Shown: positions 1-7,222 of the stretch, in pieces
Position numbering within the stretch: position 1 is the first letter of the stretch
How the letters are laid out: every line of letters starts with the position of its first letter
NCBI GenBank assembly: GCA_001805895.1
Contig: MHHD01000010.1
Span: forward strand, 1-10,737
Direction of reading: 5' to 3'
Length of the DNA stretch: 10,737 bases
DNA from: Omnitrophica WOR_2 bacterium RIFCSPLOWO2_12_FULL_51_8
GTDB taxonomy: Bacteria; Omnitrophota; Gorgyraeia; Gygaellales; Profunditerraquicolaceae
Translations under genes and position numbers: made by a program
The notes under the pieces: model-generated
What the model saw: the letters and a program-made list of their open reading frames with translations, nothing else
The model's database searches: none
Told to the model about the DNA's origin: nothing

Positions 1-1188
1 AGTATCGATACTGCCGCCGTAGGCAAGGACTTTGCGCGCCCCTTCGGTCCGGGGCAGCGGCCGGTAGGTAAAAAATATCGGCCGTTCGATCTTTAGTTCT
101 TTCACCAGATTAAAGGTATCGCGCATGGTAGAGTATGTCTCATCTGGGCCGCCCAGGATATTGTAGCCGGTAATGACCACCCCGTATTTATGCAATAATC
201 GCGCAACCTTGCGGTATTGGTCAGTGGGTATGTTTTTTTCGTAGATTTCCCTGCGGATCCGTTCGTTTCCGGCTTCGATGCCGATCCTGGCGATCTTGAG
301 GCCCGCCCCGGACATCAGCTCAATACGTTCTTCGTCAATGGTATCGGCCCTGGTAAAGCAGGAGAACGGCAATCTTTTGTTTAAGCCGATTGCTTTGTAT
401 TCGCCGCAGAATTCAGCCAGCCATTCCTTGTCAAAGGGGAAGACCGCGTCAAAGAAATGCGCAACCTTGATCTTTACCCGATGGTTGTATTTTTCCCACT
501 GGTACTTGACCTCCCGGGCATAGGCGCGCGGGTCCCTGCGGCGCAGGTATTTTCCGGAGGTGGAGTTCTTCATCGGAAATTCCGAGCAATAAGTACAGTT
601 AAAGGGGCAGCCGCGGTTGCCGACAAAATACATCACCCCGTTGTAGTAAATAAATTTTTCGATCTCCTCCCAGAGATCGTAGTCAGGCAGAGGCAGGCTG
701 TCTATATCCTGGATCAATTCCCGCTGGGGATTCTTGACCAGATGTCCGCCGTACTTAGCCCAGATGCCCCTGATCCCTTGCGGGCTTTTCCCGGCCTCCA
801 GGCAGTCTAAATATTCGGAAAGCGAGAATTCCCCGTCACCGATGCAAATAGCATCCACGCCTTCCATGGCAAATGATTCTTCCGGCATTAATGTCACGTG
901 ATACCCTCCGAGGATAATCGGCAAACCGTATCTCTCTTTGACCTCCCGGATAAACTCAGAGACATACCGCATATACATGGAAACGCAGGTAATCCCGATT
1001 AGGTCCGGCTGGTATTTGCGCAGGGAATCCTCCAGATGCCTCTTCCAGTCCTTCCGGTGGTAAGTAAAATCAATGATCAAGGCGCGGTGGTGCGTCCGCT
1101 GGTTCAGGTAGGTAGCCAGGTAGGTGATCCCCATATCCACTATGGAAACGTCGCCGCTTAAATTAGGGCTGATAATGCTGATTTTCAC
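1..1188 (-). CDS. B12-binding-domain radical SAM protein (3' end beyond window)
   Basis: An open minus-strand frame runs from a GTG at 1188-1186 to the left edge without a stop: 396 residues are visible and the C-terminus is missing. The N-terminal ~150 residues look like the Rossmann-type cobalamin-binding domain of this superfamily (ITYLATYLNQ near residue 21, QPDLIGITCVS near 60, LPIILGGYHVTLMPEE near 89). I see no DxHxxG cobalamin-ligand motif. The radical SAM core follows, with GNRGCPFNCTYC giving the 4Fe-4S cysteines C194, C198 and C201 (CX3CX2C), then IGIEAGNERIR (~302) and ITGYNILGGPDET (~339), both typical of this class. The GTG overlaps the TGA of the upstream membrane protein (GTGA), so translation is probably coupled, and no internal start fits better. 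Known relatives carry out methylations, rearrangements or other radical chemistry on lipids, sugars or cofactors. The substrate is unknown; modification of the glycan or its lipid carrier is inference from location only. Confidence 0.9.
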   Translation of the reverse strand, partial: MKISIISPNLSGDVSIVDMGITYLATYLNQRTHHRALIIDFTYHRKDWKRHLEDSLRKYQPDLIGITCVSMYMRYVSEFIREVKERYGLPIILGGYHVTLMPEESFAMEGVDAICIGDGEFSLSEYLDCLEAGKSPQGIRGIWAKYGGHLVKNPQRELIQDIDSLPLPDYDLWEEIEKFIYYNGVMYFVGNRGCPFNCTYCSEFPMKNSTSGKYLRRRDPRAYAREVKYQWEKYNHRVKIKVAHFFDAVFPFDKEWLAEFCGEYKAIGLNKRLPFSCFTRADTIDEERIELMSGAGLKIARIGIEAGNERIRREIYEKNIPTDQYRKVARLLHKYGVVITGYNILGGPDETYSTMRDTFNLVKELKIERPIFFTYRPLPRTEGARKVLAYGGSIDT

Positions 1189-3164
1189 CTTATACCCACC
1201 CCCAGCTGTTCCTGCCAGCTTTCTCTTGAGAATTTATACAACAGGCAGTCATAAACCGCAGCTTTGCCTGTATCGATCACCTTGTAGGGCGGGATATCGC
1301 CGTGGAGCCGGGAGAAAAAATTATTCTCGCCCTTTGGATCGACAACATCCAGAAAATAGACTGCCTCAATATCCGGGCTGCTTAAGAAAGCGCCGTTTAG
1401 ATAAAGAGCTAAGGCGGCCTTCGTCCCATAATTGATATAAGCGGCGTACCTTAAGTCATAAATCACCTTGATTTTATCGCGGGTGTACCATTCAATACTG
1501 CCATAAAACCAATTCGGCGGGATAATCGAGACAATGATGCTCCGGTAGGTCTGCCCTTTTTTCAAAGGGGCATCCCTGAGCAGAAAATCGCCCGCCTCCT
1601 GATAAGTCCGACCATAGGGCCAATTGTGAAAAAAATGGTAACTGTTTTGATTAAAGTTTTGATATTTATAGCTATCGAATACTTCCCTTTTTAAAAATAC
1701 TAGCTGCGATAAAGTAACGCTACAGGTGATCCCGGCGGCAGCCGCCAGGGCCGCCTTATTTTGGTAACTGCCCTTAGTAATTATGCCGGCGATGAATCTG
1801 AGGGCGCTGCCGGCATAAAGAATCCCCAGCCCGGCAAAGAGATAAGGCATCGGCGCCAGGGCAATCCTGCGCACATTCAAGGGTTCGGTATTCACAAAGG
1901 CAGCGCTCGTGGCAATCAGCCAGACTAGAGGGAAAATCAGCCTTACCTTGAAGCCGCTGTTCTTGTATCCGTTGCGGACGAATTCAAGGCAGGCGCCTAA
2001 CGCCCCGGCAATAAAAAAGATATTTATCACCGGGGGGAAACATCCTTTATAGAACCCCAGCATCACCCGGTTTATCTCGATAAGGTTTAAACTACCGCGG
2101 GTATAACTGTCGGTAAAGGCGAATAAAGAGCTGATCACGGAAAAATAAATATTCTGTCCGAGGATTTTGATCTGCCGGCCGGCAAAATAAAAGAATACCC
2201 TGGCTGTGCCGAAACCGCCGACATAACCGGTGTCGCGGTAATAACCAAACCGTTGATGGAATAAATTAATATCTATTTGCACTAAGAGGTCCAGCAGTAA
2301 AAGAATCCCTAAGCTGATAAAGATAAAGAGAAAAGAGAATTTAATCCTCTCTCTGATTGCCCCGCTCAGCCGCTTGACTGACCAGAAAAAAATGCCAGCA
2401 AAAACGATCAGTGAACTGCCATAAAGGGCGCCCATGGCCGGCATGAACATTTCCTTCAGCAATAAGACGGCGTAAAGATAAGCCAGGAAAAAAACGGCGA
2501 ATACCGGCCATCTAAAAAATTTGCACCCCCCGCATCCTGAGAGAACGACGTCATCTCTCTTAGGGAATAACTGCGCGCAGGAATAAAGCGCAAAAAAAGG
2601 GAAACCGAGCAGGGAATAAATAGTATGAAAACAACTTAAGGCATAAATGACGGCTGCCCCAACCATCTTCTGCCTCGACCTCTCCTCAAATGCCAAGAGG
2701 AAATAATACAGGCAGGTTAAGTTAAGAAAAACGGTCAAGGAGTACTCGCTAAGGGTGTAAACATTGATCAGGAAAAACGGCGCTGCGGCGAATAAAGCGG
2801 CGAAGATTAAACCTAATCCGCGGCTAAAGAATCGCCCACCTAATTTGTAACAGACCAAGACGGCCAGAAGATGAAAACAGGCGGATAATAATTGCGCGCT
2901 AAAGTTGCTGGGACCAAAGATCAGAAATAAGGGATAAAGCAGGTAGGAGTAAAAACTGGAGTGCACGGTGTAATGCGAGCCCAGATAAAAGTAGACTTTA
3001 AAATGCCCGATGAGCTCCTGGCTCAAAAGGTTAAAATAGTGGTTATCGTAGTAAAAACCGTAATACCTGCCCAGGGTGAGAACGAATATTGCCGCCGGGA
3101 GCGAAACAATCAGGGCAAGCCAGGGGTTACTGCCGATTAATCCTTTAAAAGGATGAAGCTTCAT
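1185..3164 (-). CDS. Polytopic membrane protein, GT-C / GT39-like glycosyltransferase
   Basis: A 659-residue protein with many hydrophobic segments between residues ~15 and ~490 and a more polar C-terminal region (~495-659), the architecture of GT-C enzymes such as the dolichyl-phosphate-mannose transferase (PMT/GT39) and ArnT superfamily. After the first membrane segment comes a loop with YYDNHYFN (D40, H42), where these enzymes keep their catalytic acidic residue. A YSYLLYPLFLIFG stretch (~73-85) is also usual early in the family. Such enzymes move a sugar from a polyprenyl-phosphate donor to an acceptor on the outer face of the cytoplasmic membrane. Its ATG overlaps the TGA of the carbamoyltransferase (ATGA, 3161-3164), and there is no clear Shine-Dalgarno sequence, so translational coupling is likely. 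GCGGCK at ~210-215 is an odd Cys/Gly cluster of unknown meaning. Family assignment rests on topology and the first-loop motif; the sugar and acceptor cannot be told. A membrane protein of unknown function remains possible. Confidence 0.75.
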   Translation of the reverse strand: MKLHPFKGLIGSNPWLALIVSLPAAIFVLTLGRYYGFYYDNHYFNLLSQELIGHFKVYFYLGSHYTVHSSFYSYLLYPLFLIFGPSNFSAQLLSACFHLLAVLVCYKLGGRFFSRGLGLIFAALFAAAPFFLINVYTLSEYSLTVFLNLTCLYYFLLAFEERSRQKMVGAAVIYALSCFHTIYSLLGFPFFALYSCAQLFPKRDDVVLSGCGGCKFFRWPVFAVFFLAYLYAVLLLKEMFMPAMGALYGSSLIVFAGIFFWSVKRLSGAIRERIKFSFLFIFISLGILLLLDLLVQIDINLFHQRFGYYRDTGYVGGFGTARVFFYFAGRQIKILGQNIYFSVISSLFAFTDSYTRGSLNLIEINRVMLGFYKGCFPPVINIFFIAGALGACLEFVRNGYKNSGFKVRLIFPLVWLIATSAAFVNTEPLNVRRIALAPMPYLFAGLGILYAGSALRFIAGIITKGSYQNKAALAAAAGITCSVTLSQLVFLKREVFDSYKYQNFNQNSYHFFHNWPYGRTYQEAGDFLLRDAPLKKGQTYRSIIVSIIPPNWFYGSIEWYTRDKIKVIYDLRYAAYINYGTKAALALYLNGAFLSSPDIEAVYFLDVVDPKGENNFFSRLHGDIPPYKVIDTGKAAVYDCLLYKFSRESWQEQLGVGIR

Positions 3165-4924
3165 TTTTTATAAATCAAAAAGTCGCCCAAAGCCAGGTAT
3201 TTCAGTTCCGATTTCTCCAGGATCAACAGCGCATCCCGTGGAGAACAGGCCATCGGTTCCCCGTGTAAATTAAAGGAGGTATTTAAGACGCCTCCGATGT
3301 CGGTCCTCCGCTCAAACTCCTTGATGATTTTATAAAACCCGGGGTTATCCTGCTCTTGCAGGGATTGCACCCGGGCGGTAAAATCATAGGGGTGGATCGC
3401 GGCTTTCAGGTGCCGGCGCGCCAAGTCCTTGGTGCGGAAGGTCAGGGCCATGTGCGGAGCGGCGATCTCTTTTGGGTTTTCGATGTAAGACGGCTCTTTT
3501 TCTCTTAGGATCGCGGGGGTAAACGGCATCCAGAAATCGCGGTCCTTGATCCACTCGTTTAAAACCCGCAGATTATCGTAATCCGAAGGATTAGCTAAGA
3601 TGGAGCGGTTACCCAATGCCCGCGCGCCCCACTCCATCCTGCCGCAGACCCGGGCGACGATCTGATTCTGGCTCAAGAGACGGGCAATCTCTTTTTCAAT
3701 TTCCGTCTCTCTCCTGACTTCATATTTCGAAAATATACCGGCGCGTTTTAACGTCTCTTCTATGGCCGCAGCGGAAAATTCCGGGCCCAGGTAAAGGTCT
3801 TTTAACGGCTGCGGTAAAAATACCTCCCCGCGCTGCGCGCAGAGGTATTTATAACCGTAGAAACAGGCGCCCATCGGCGTAGATTCGTCTCCGCACGAAG
3901 GCAGGACAAACATCTCTTGGACTTCCGGCATCTCCATGATTTTCATATTCAGCTTGACGTTCATAAACACCCCGCCGCCTAAGGCGATCCTCCCGATACC
4001 GGTCTGCTCTATCGCTGCCCTGACCCATTTCACCACTACTGCTTCGGTCAATTTTTGCGCCGCGGCGGCAATGAAATCGAATCTTTTGTAACGTAGGATT
4101 TTCTGAAAGTAGGCGAGCGTGCGGTGGGTGTCAAACTTTGACCGGAAAACCAGGGGATTACGTTTATCCAGGCCGATGATATCCGCGATCAAATGGTAAA
4201 CCTTGTCCGTGCCAAAGGATTTCGCGTAAGGCGCCAGGCCCATAACCTTATATTCATGCTCCATCGGCTTCATCCCCAATAATTGAGTAACATCCATATA
4301 AATCCAGCCGATCGAATGCCCCAGGTGGGTAGCGGCAATCCTTTCGTAACTGCCGTTGTGGTAAATACTCACCGTGGCGCAAAGCTTATCCCCTTCTCCG
4401 TCCAAGGTAAAGACCAGCGCCTGCTGGCGGTTAAACCGCGAGCCGTAATAGGCGGCGAAGGCGTGAGAGGTATGATGCTCAACTGCCATAACCTTTGCTT
4501 CCGGTACGGCTAACTTAAGAGAAATTAACCTTTTTTCCCTTCTTAAAATTATCGGCCCGCCAAAGTCCATGGCCCTGTCGTAAACAAATTCACTAAACGG
4601 ACGCAGAAACGGCAGTTTAAATTCAACAGTTCCCCAAATAGCGCGCAGCCGAGAAAACATCCAGTGCAAAACAATCAGCGGCCGCGCGCCTTTTGTCTGC
4701 GCGCTGGCAAAAGGCGGCAGCATAATATTGCCCAAAACTACCAAATCCAGCTCCTGAGATTTGATCCCGGCAAACTCCAGCAGGTATTTAATCGATTCTT
4801 CCGGATAGCCGGCGTAATTCTTTATCCTTTTAAAGCGCTCTTCGCTGACGCAGGCAATTATCCTGCCATCCTTGAGCAAACAGGCAGTGGAGTTGTGGCC
4901 GCTGTTAATCCCGAGGATATACAT
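3161..4924 (-). CDS. NodU/CmcH-family carbamoyltransferase
   Basis: A full-length 587-residue member of the carbamoyltransferase family, which transfers the carbamoyl group of carbamoyl phosphate to a sugar or other hydroxyl through a carbamoyl-adenylate (NodU acts on Nod factors, CmcH on cephalosporins, TobZ on tobramycin). Visible landmarks are the N-terminal ILGINSGHNSTACLL (3-17) and SEERFKRIKN (27-36), then EHHTSHAFAAYY (149-160) with the metal-binding histidines H150 or H151 and H154, FTLDGEGDK (172-180), and IALGGGVFMNVKLN (313-326). Further on come CGDESTPMGA (344-353), the C-terminal-domain signature GRMEWGARALGNRSILANP (428-446), MPFTPAILRE (466-475) and NTSFNLHGEP (548-557). All parts expected of an active enzyme are present. 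It sits between two glycosyltransferases, so a cell-surface glycan or glycolipid precursor is the likely acceptor (inference). The ATG at 4924 is preceded by AGG at a workable distance, within the direct repeat that borders the inserted element. Confidence 0.95.
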   Translation of the reverse strand: MYILGINSGHNSTACLLKDGRIIACVSEERFKRIKNYAGYPEESIKYLLEFAGIKSQELDLVVLGNIMLPPFASAQTKGARPLIVLHWMFSRLRAIWGTVEFKLPFLRPFSEFVYDRAMDFGGPIILRREKRLISLKLAVPEAKVMAVEHHTSHAFAAYYGSRFNRQQALVFTLDGEGDKLCATVSIYHNGSYERIAATHLGHSIGWIYMDVTQLLGMKPMEHEYKVMGLAPYAKSFGTDKVYHLIADIIGLDKRNPLVFRSKFDTHRTLAYFQKILRYKRFDFIAAAAQKLTEAVVVKWVRAAIEQTGIGRIALGGGVFMNVKLNMKIMEMPEVQEMFVLPSCGDESTPMGACFYGYKYLCAQRGEVFLPQPLKDLYLGPEFSAAAIEETLKRAGIFSKYEVRRETEIEKEIARLLSQNQIVARVCGRMEWGARALGNRSILANPSDYDNLRVLNEWIKDRDFWMPFTPAILREKEPSYIENPKEIAAPHMALTFRTKDLARRHLKAAIHPYDFTARVQSLQEQDNPGFYKIIKEFERRTDIGGVLNTSFNLHGEPMACSPRDALLILEKSELKYLALGDFLIYKK

Positions 4925-4933
4925 TAGTTACCT
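4924..4933. repeat. Direct repeat copy A of element 1 (probable target-site duplication)
   Basis: TTAGTTACCT on the plus strand, identical to 5110-5119. Read on the minus strand it is AGGTAACTAA, and its last bases overlap the carbamoyltransferase start (TAATG). Its AGG probably still serves as the ribosome binding site. Confidence 0.75.
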
Positions 4934-5109
4934 GAGTAGTATACATAATTCAACTTTCGTCTATCGTATTAAACGGTTTCAGTTTCGGCTACGTATCGTA
5001 AATCGTTTTCGGTTTCGTGTGTCGTCTTCTTAAACGAAAACCCTTTTAGACGATTTACGAGACGATACGTAGCCGCAACCGATAAACGAAACCCGATTAT
5101 GCACACCCC
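4934..5109. mobile_element. Element 1: 176-base MITE-like palindromic element
   Basis: A non-coding insert, rich in TCGT/ACGA words and unlike the flanking genes, that folds on itself along most of its length. Inner arms CGTAAATCGT (4997-5006) and ACGATTTACG (5050-5059) pair exactly. So do CGGCTACGTATCGT (4986-4999) and ACGATACGTAGCCG (5062-5075); the right arm carries five extra bases between the two blocks. Near the ends, GTATACATAAT (4939-4949) and ATTATGCACAC (5096-5106) form a terminal inverted repeat matching at 9 of 11 positions. The exact 10-base direct repeat TTAGTTACCT borders it on both sides. No open reading frame or transposase lies inside, so it would be non-autonomous. No T-tract follows the hairpin on the minus strand, so it does not look like an intrinsic terminator. 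It separates the GT2 and carbamoyltransferase genes. Confidence 0.7.
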
Positions 5110-5119
5110 TTAGTTACCT
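5110..5119. repeat. Direct repeat copy B of element 1
   Basis: TTAGTTACCT on the plus strand, identical to 4924-4933. On the minus strand it encodes the last residues and TAA stop of the GT2 gene (the end of an AGA codon, then GGT AAC TAA). Confidence 0.75.
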
Positions 5120-6126
5120 CTTCTTTTCGGCTGCAAGGGAAATACTAAATTCCTTAAACTCAAATACCCATAAACACCAAACGTGATCAGACAGGCAAGA
5201 GGGTGAAAGAACCACGCCGGGTCTCTCTTATGCAGGTAACCCCTGCCGGCCTGAAAAACGGTCAGGCCGCTCAACGTGTAAAAGGCAAATTTCAATAATT
5301 TGCGCCTGCTGGATTTTCCCCATTTGAATTTACGCAGGCCCTGGGCGCGATAATAGGCATAATCACAAAACCGCCTGCTCTGCTTAGCGGCGAAACCAAA
5401 GATGCTCCCGCTAAAAATATGGATGATCCCCAGTTTCACCTTAGCGATTCTCAATTCCGGATTTCTCTCCCGCAGATACTGCATCACGTCGATATCAAAA
5501 AGATAGCCTCTTAAGAGGCACTGCCGTAGTTCCCCGCTGCGGATTAAAAAACCGTTCGCGCCGATAGTGGGCAGCGCCTCGGAAGGAAAACTTATTTCTA
5601 AATAATCGGCGCGCTCCCGCTCTGTAACCGGCGCCTCGGTCCACTTCCGGGTCAACCAGGAATAACGGTCATAATTGCCCAGAAACAGGCAAAGCGGATC
5701 ATTCATCCCCAGCAGGGCGCAATACCTGGTAATATAACCGTCGCTTTGGCGGCGCGTATAATAAAGCGGCTCGCAGGCAATGATCCCCGGATCCTGGAAG
5801 GGCATGACCATTCCCTTAAGCCAGAGCTTATCCGGAAGGATATTGTCGCTGTCAATCAAGGCGATCACCTCCCCGCTGGCGTGCCTTAACCCTTCAGCCT
5901 TGCCGGCCTCTCCGGTCTTGAGCCGGTTAGAAACAAGTTTTATCTTCAACTCCTTAGAGAAACGTTCGGCTATCTCTGCCGTAGCATCTCCTGAACCGCC
6001 GTCTGCGATAATCACTTCCAGCTTCTCCCGGGGATAATCCTGCAGGGCAATGCTCTCCAAGCAATCGCGCAAGGTAGCCGCGGAATTCAATGTGGGGGTA
6101 ATTACCGAAACAGAGGGTAAATCCAT
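5110..6126 (-). CDS. Family 2 glycosyltransferase
   Basis: A 338-residue GT-A fold glycosyltransferase that would move a sugar from a nucleotide-sugar donor onto a growing glycan or polyprenyl carrier at the cytoplasmic membrane face. The nucleotide-binding N-terminus reads VSVITPTLNSAATLRDCLESI (6-26, last residues less conserved). It is followed by IIADGGSGDAT (39-49), KAEGLRHASGEVIALIDSD (76-94) with the metal-binding DSD at 92-94, and an acceptor-side region with TIGANGFLIR (187-196). Hydrophobic stretches at about 280-295 and 308-330 suggest membrane attachment by the C-terminus. The end is basic (KRRGN). The ATG at 6126 is preceded by AGGA about ten bases upstream, inside the near-repeat bordering element 2. 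Its last three codons lie inside the direct repeat bordering element 1. Donor and acceptor are unknown; with rfbA and rfbB adjacent, dTDP-rhamnose is one candidate donor. Confidence 0.92.
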   Translation of the reverse strand: MDLPSVSVITPTLNSAATLRDCLESIALQDYPREKLEVIIADGGSGDATAEIAERFSKELKIKLVSNRLKTGEAGKAEGLRHASGEVIALIDSDNILPDKLWLKGMVMPFQDPGIIACEPLYYTRRQSDGYITRYCALLGMNDPLCLFLGNYDRYSWLTRKWTEAPVTERERADYLEISFPSEALPTIGANGFLIRSGELRQCLLRGYLFDIDVMQYLRERNPELRIAKVKLGIIHIFSGSIFGFAAKQSRRFCDYAYYRAQGLRKFKWGKSSRRKLLKFAFYTLSGLTVFQAGRGYLHKRDPAWFFHPLACLITFGVYGYLSLRNLVFPLQPKRRGN

Positions 6127-6128
6127 AA

Positions 6129-6139
6129 TTTTAGTATCC
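6129..6139. repeat. Direct near-repeat copy A of element 2
   Basis: TTTTAGTATCC on the plus strand, matching 6230-6240 (TTTTAGTAACC) at 10 of 11 positions. On the minus strand it carries the GGA of the GT2 ribosome binding site. Confidence 0.55.
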
Positions 6140-6229
6140 TATATTTATTCTCGACTCGCCGGAAAATTTATTCTTCGAGCATGGTCGAGAAGATAAATTT
6201 TCCGGCTCGCTCGAAAAATATACTTTTGG
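6140..6229. mobile_element. Element 2: ~90-base palindromic element, MITE-like
   Basis: This element fills most of the gap between rfbB and the GT2 gene. Arms GCCGGAAAATTTAT (6158-6171) and ATAAATTTTCCGGC (6193-6206) are perfect inverted repeats. The pairing continues imperfectly inward (TTCTTCGA against TCGAGAAG) and outward (TATTCTCGA-CTCG against CGCTCGAAAAATA). The bordering sequences TTTTAGTATCC and TTTTAGTAACC form an 11-base direct near-repeat. No coding capacity, and no T-tract on the minus strand after the stem. It could be a short insertion element, or a stable hairpin within the transcript. Its inner sequence is not visibly related to element 1. Confidence 0.55.
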
Positions 6230-6240
6230 TTTTAGTAACC
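6230..6240. repeat. Direct near-repeat copy B of element 2
   Basis: TTTTAGTAACC on the plus strand, 16 bases downstream of the rfbB stop codon in the direction of transcription, one mismatch from 6129-6139. Confidence 0.55.
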
Positions 6241-6256
6241 GAATGCCACTGGATGG

Positions 6257-7222
6257 TCATATATGTTGCTTTTTCTTGCCACAATAGTTGACATACCAGC
6301 ACACCGTAGCTCTTAGGCCCTCGCTAAATTTCGTCTTTGCCCGCCAGCCCAGCTCCTTAGTGAGCTTTCCGGCATCCAAGGCATAACGGAAATCATGGCC
6401 CGGCCTGTCCCTGACAAACGCGATCAGGGTATAGGGTTTAGCCAATAGATCAAGTATTGCCTTCACTACGTTGATATTGGTCTTATGCTGGCCGCTGCCG
6501 ACATTATAGGCCTCGCCCAACTTTCCGTAATCCAAAAGCTCCAATGCCGCCTCGGCGCAATCCGAGACATAAAGCCATTCCCGGAGGTGCTGGCCTTTTA
6601 AAAAAACCGGGACTTTCTGGTTGCGCAGCGCCCTGGTGATCGCTAGAGGTATCAACTTTTCCGGATATTGCCAGGGGCCGTAATTATTGCACGGCCGCGC
6701 GATTACCCCCGGGAAACCGTAAGTCCGGAAATAGGCCTGGACCAGGAGGTCTGCGGCGGCCTTGGAAGCGGCATAGGGGCTGCTTGGCCGGAGGCGGTCC
6801 CCTTCCGAGAATCTGCCTATTTTGATCTCGCCGTAAACCTCGTCGGTAGAAAAATGCAGGAATCTTTTTACCCGCTGCTTACGGCAGGCCTCCATTAACA
6901 CCTGTGTCCCTTCGAAGTTAGTGCGGATAAAACTCGCCGGTTCAACGATGCTGCGGTCGACGTGCGTTTCGGCGGCAAAATGCGCCACTGCCTCCGGCCT
7001 CACTTGGCGGAAGACCGCATCCACCTGCTTTCGGTCACAGATATCCGCCCGGTAAAATTTATACCTGCCCCTTACCGGCCTCAAGCGCCCTAAATCACCG
7101 GCATAGGTCAATTTATCGATAACAAAGACCTTCCTGCCCTGGGACGCCGCCTGCCGGACAAATTCGCTGCCGATAAAACCGGCGCCGCCGGTAACTAATA
7201 TTTTAGATATTTTTTTACGCAT
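6257..7222 (-). CDS. rfbB: dTDP-glucose 4,6-dehydratase
   Basis: A 321-residue extended short-chain dehydrogenase that converts dTDP-glucose to dTDP-4-keto-6-deoxyglucose, the second step of dTDP-rhamnose synthesis, in the cytoplasm. The NAD-binding glycines are in TGGAGFIG (11-18). AAETHVDRSI (83-92), HFSTDEVYGE (123-132) with the catalytic T126, D127 and E128, and YAASK (150-154) with Y150 and K154 are all intact. RPCNNYGPWQYPEKLIP (176-192) and VRDRPGHDFRYA (270-281) are the usual RmlB substrate-binding segments. Length is slightly short but within range for RmlB. The ATG at 7222 overlaps the end of the UER-like gene by 28 bases and has GGAGGT about ten bases upstream inside that gene, so the two are made together. 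The stop is followed by element 2. Confidence 0.96.
   Translation of the reverse strand: MRKKISKILVTGGAGFIGSEFVRQAASQGRKVFVIDKLTYAGDLGRLRPVRGRYKFYRADICDRKQVDAVFRQVRPEAVAHFAAETHVDRSIVEPASFIRTNFEGTQVLMEACRKQRVKRFLHFSTDEVYGEIKIGRFSEGDRLRPSSPYAASKAAADLLVQAYFRTYGFPGVIARPCNNYGPWQYPEKLIPLAITRALRNQKVPVFLKGQHLREWLYVSDCAEAALELLDYGKLGEAYNVGSGQHKTNINVVKAILDLLAKPYTLIAFVRDRPGHDFRYALDAGKLTKELGWRAKTKFSEGLRATVCWYVNYCGKKKQHI

Noticed and set aside
278..810. Plus-strand open frames at the left end
   Set aside because: They lie antisense to the well-supported radical SAM gene, have no ribosome binding sites and resemble no family; the same holds for the other plus-strand frames in the window.
4925..5109. Promoter or riboswitch for the carbamoyltransferase
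   Set aside because: No convincing -35/-10 pair and no recognisable riboswitch core; the flanking direct repeat and palindrome explain the segment better as an insertion.
4934..6229. The two hairpins as intrinsic transcription terminators
   Set aside because: Neither stem is followed by a T-tract on the minus strand, and both lie between genes of one apparent operon.
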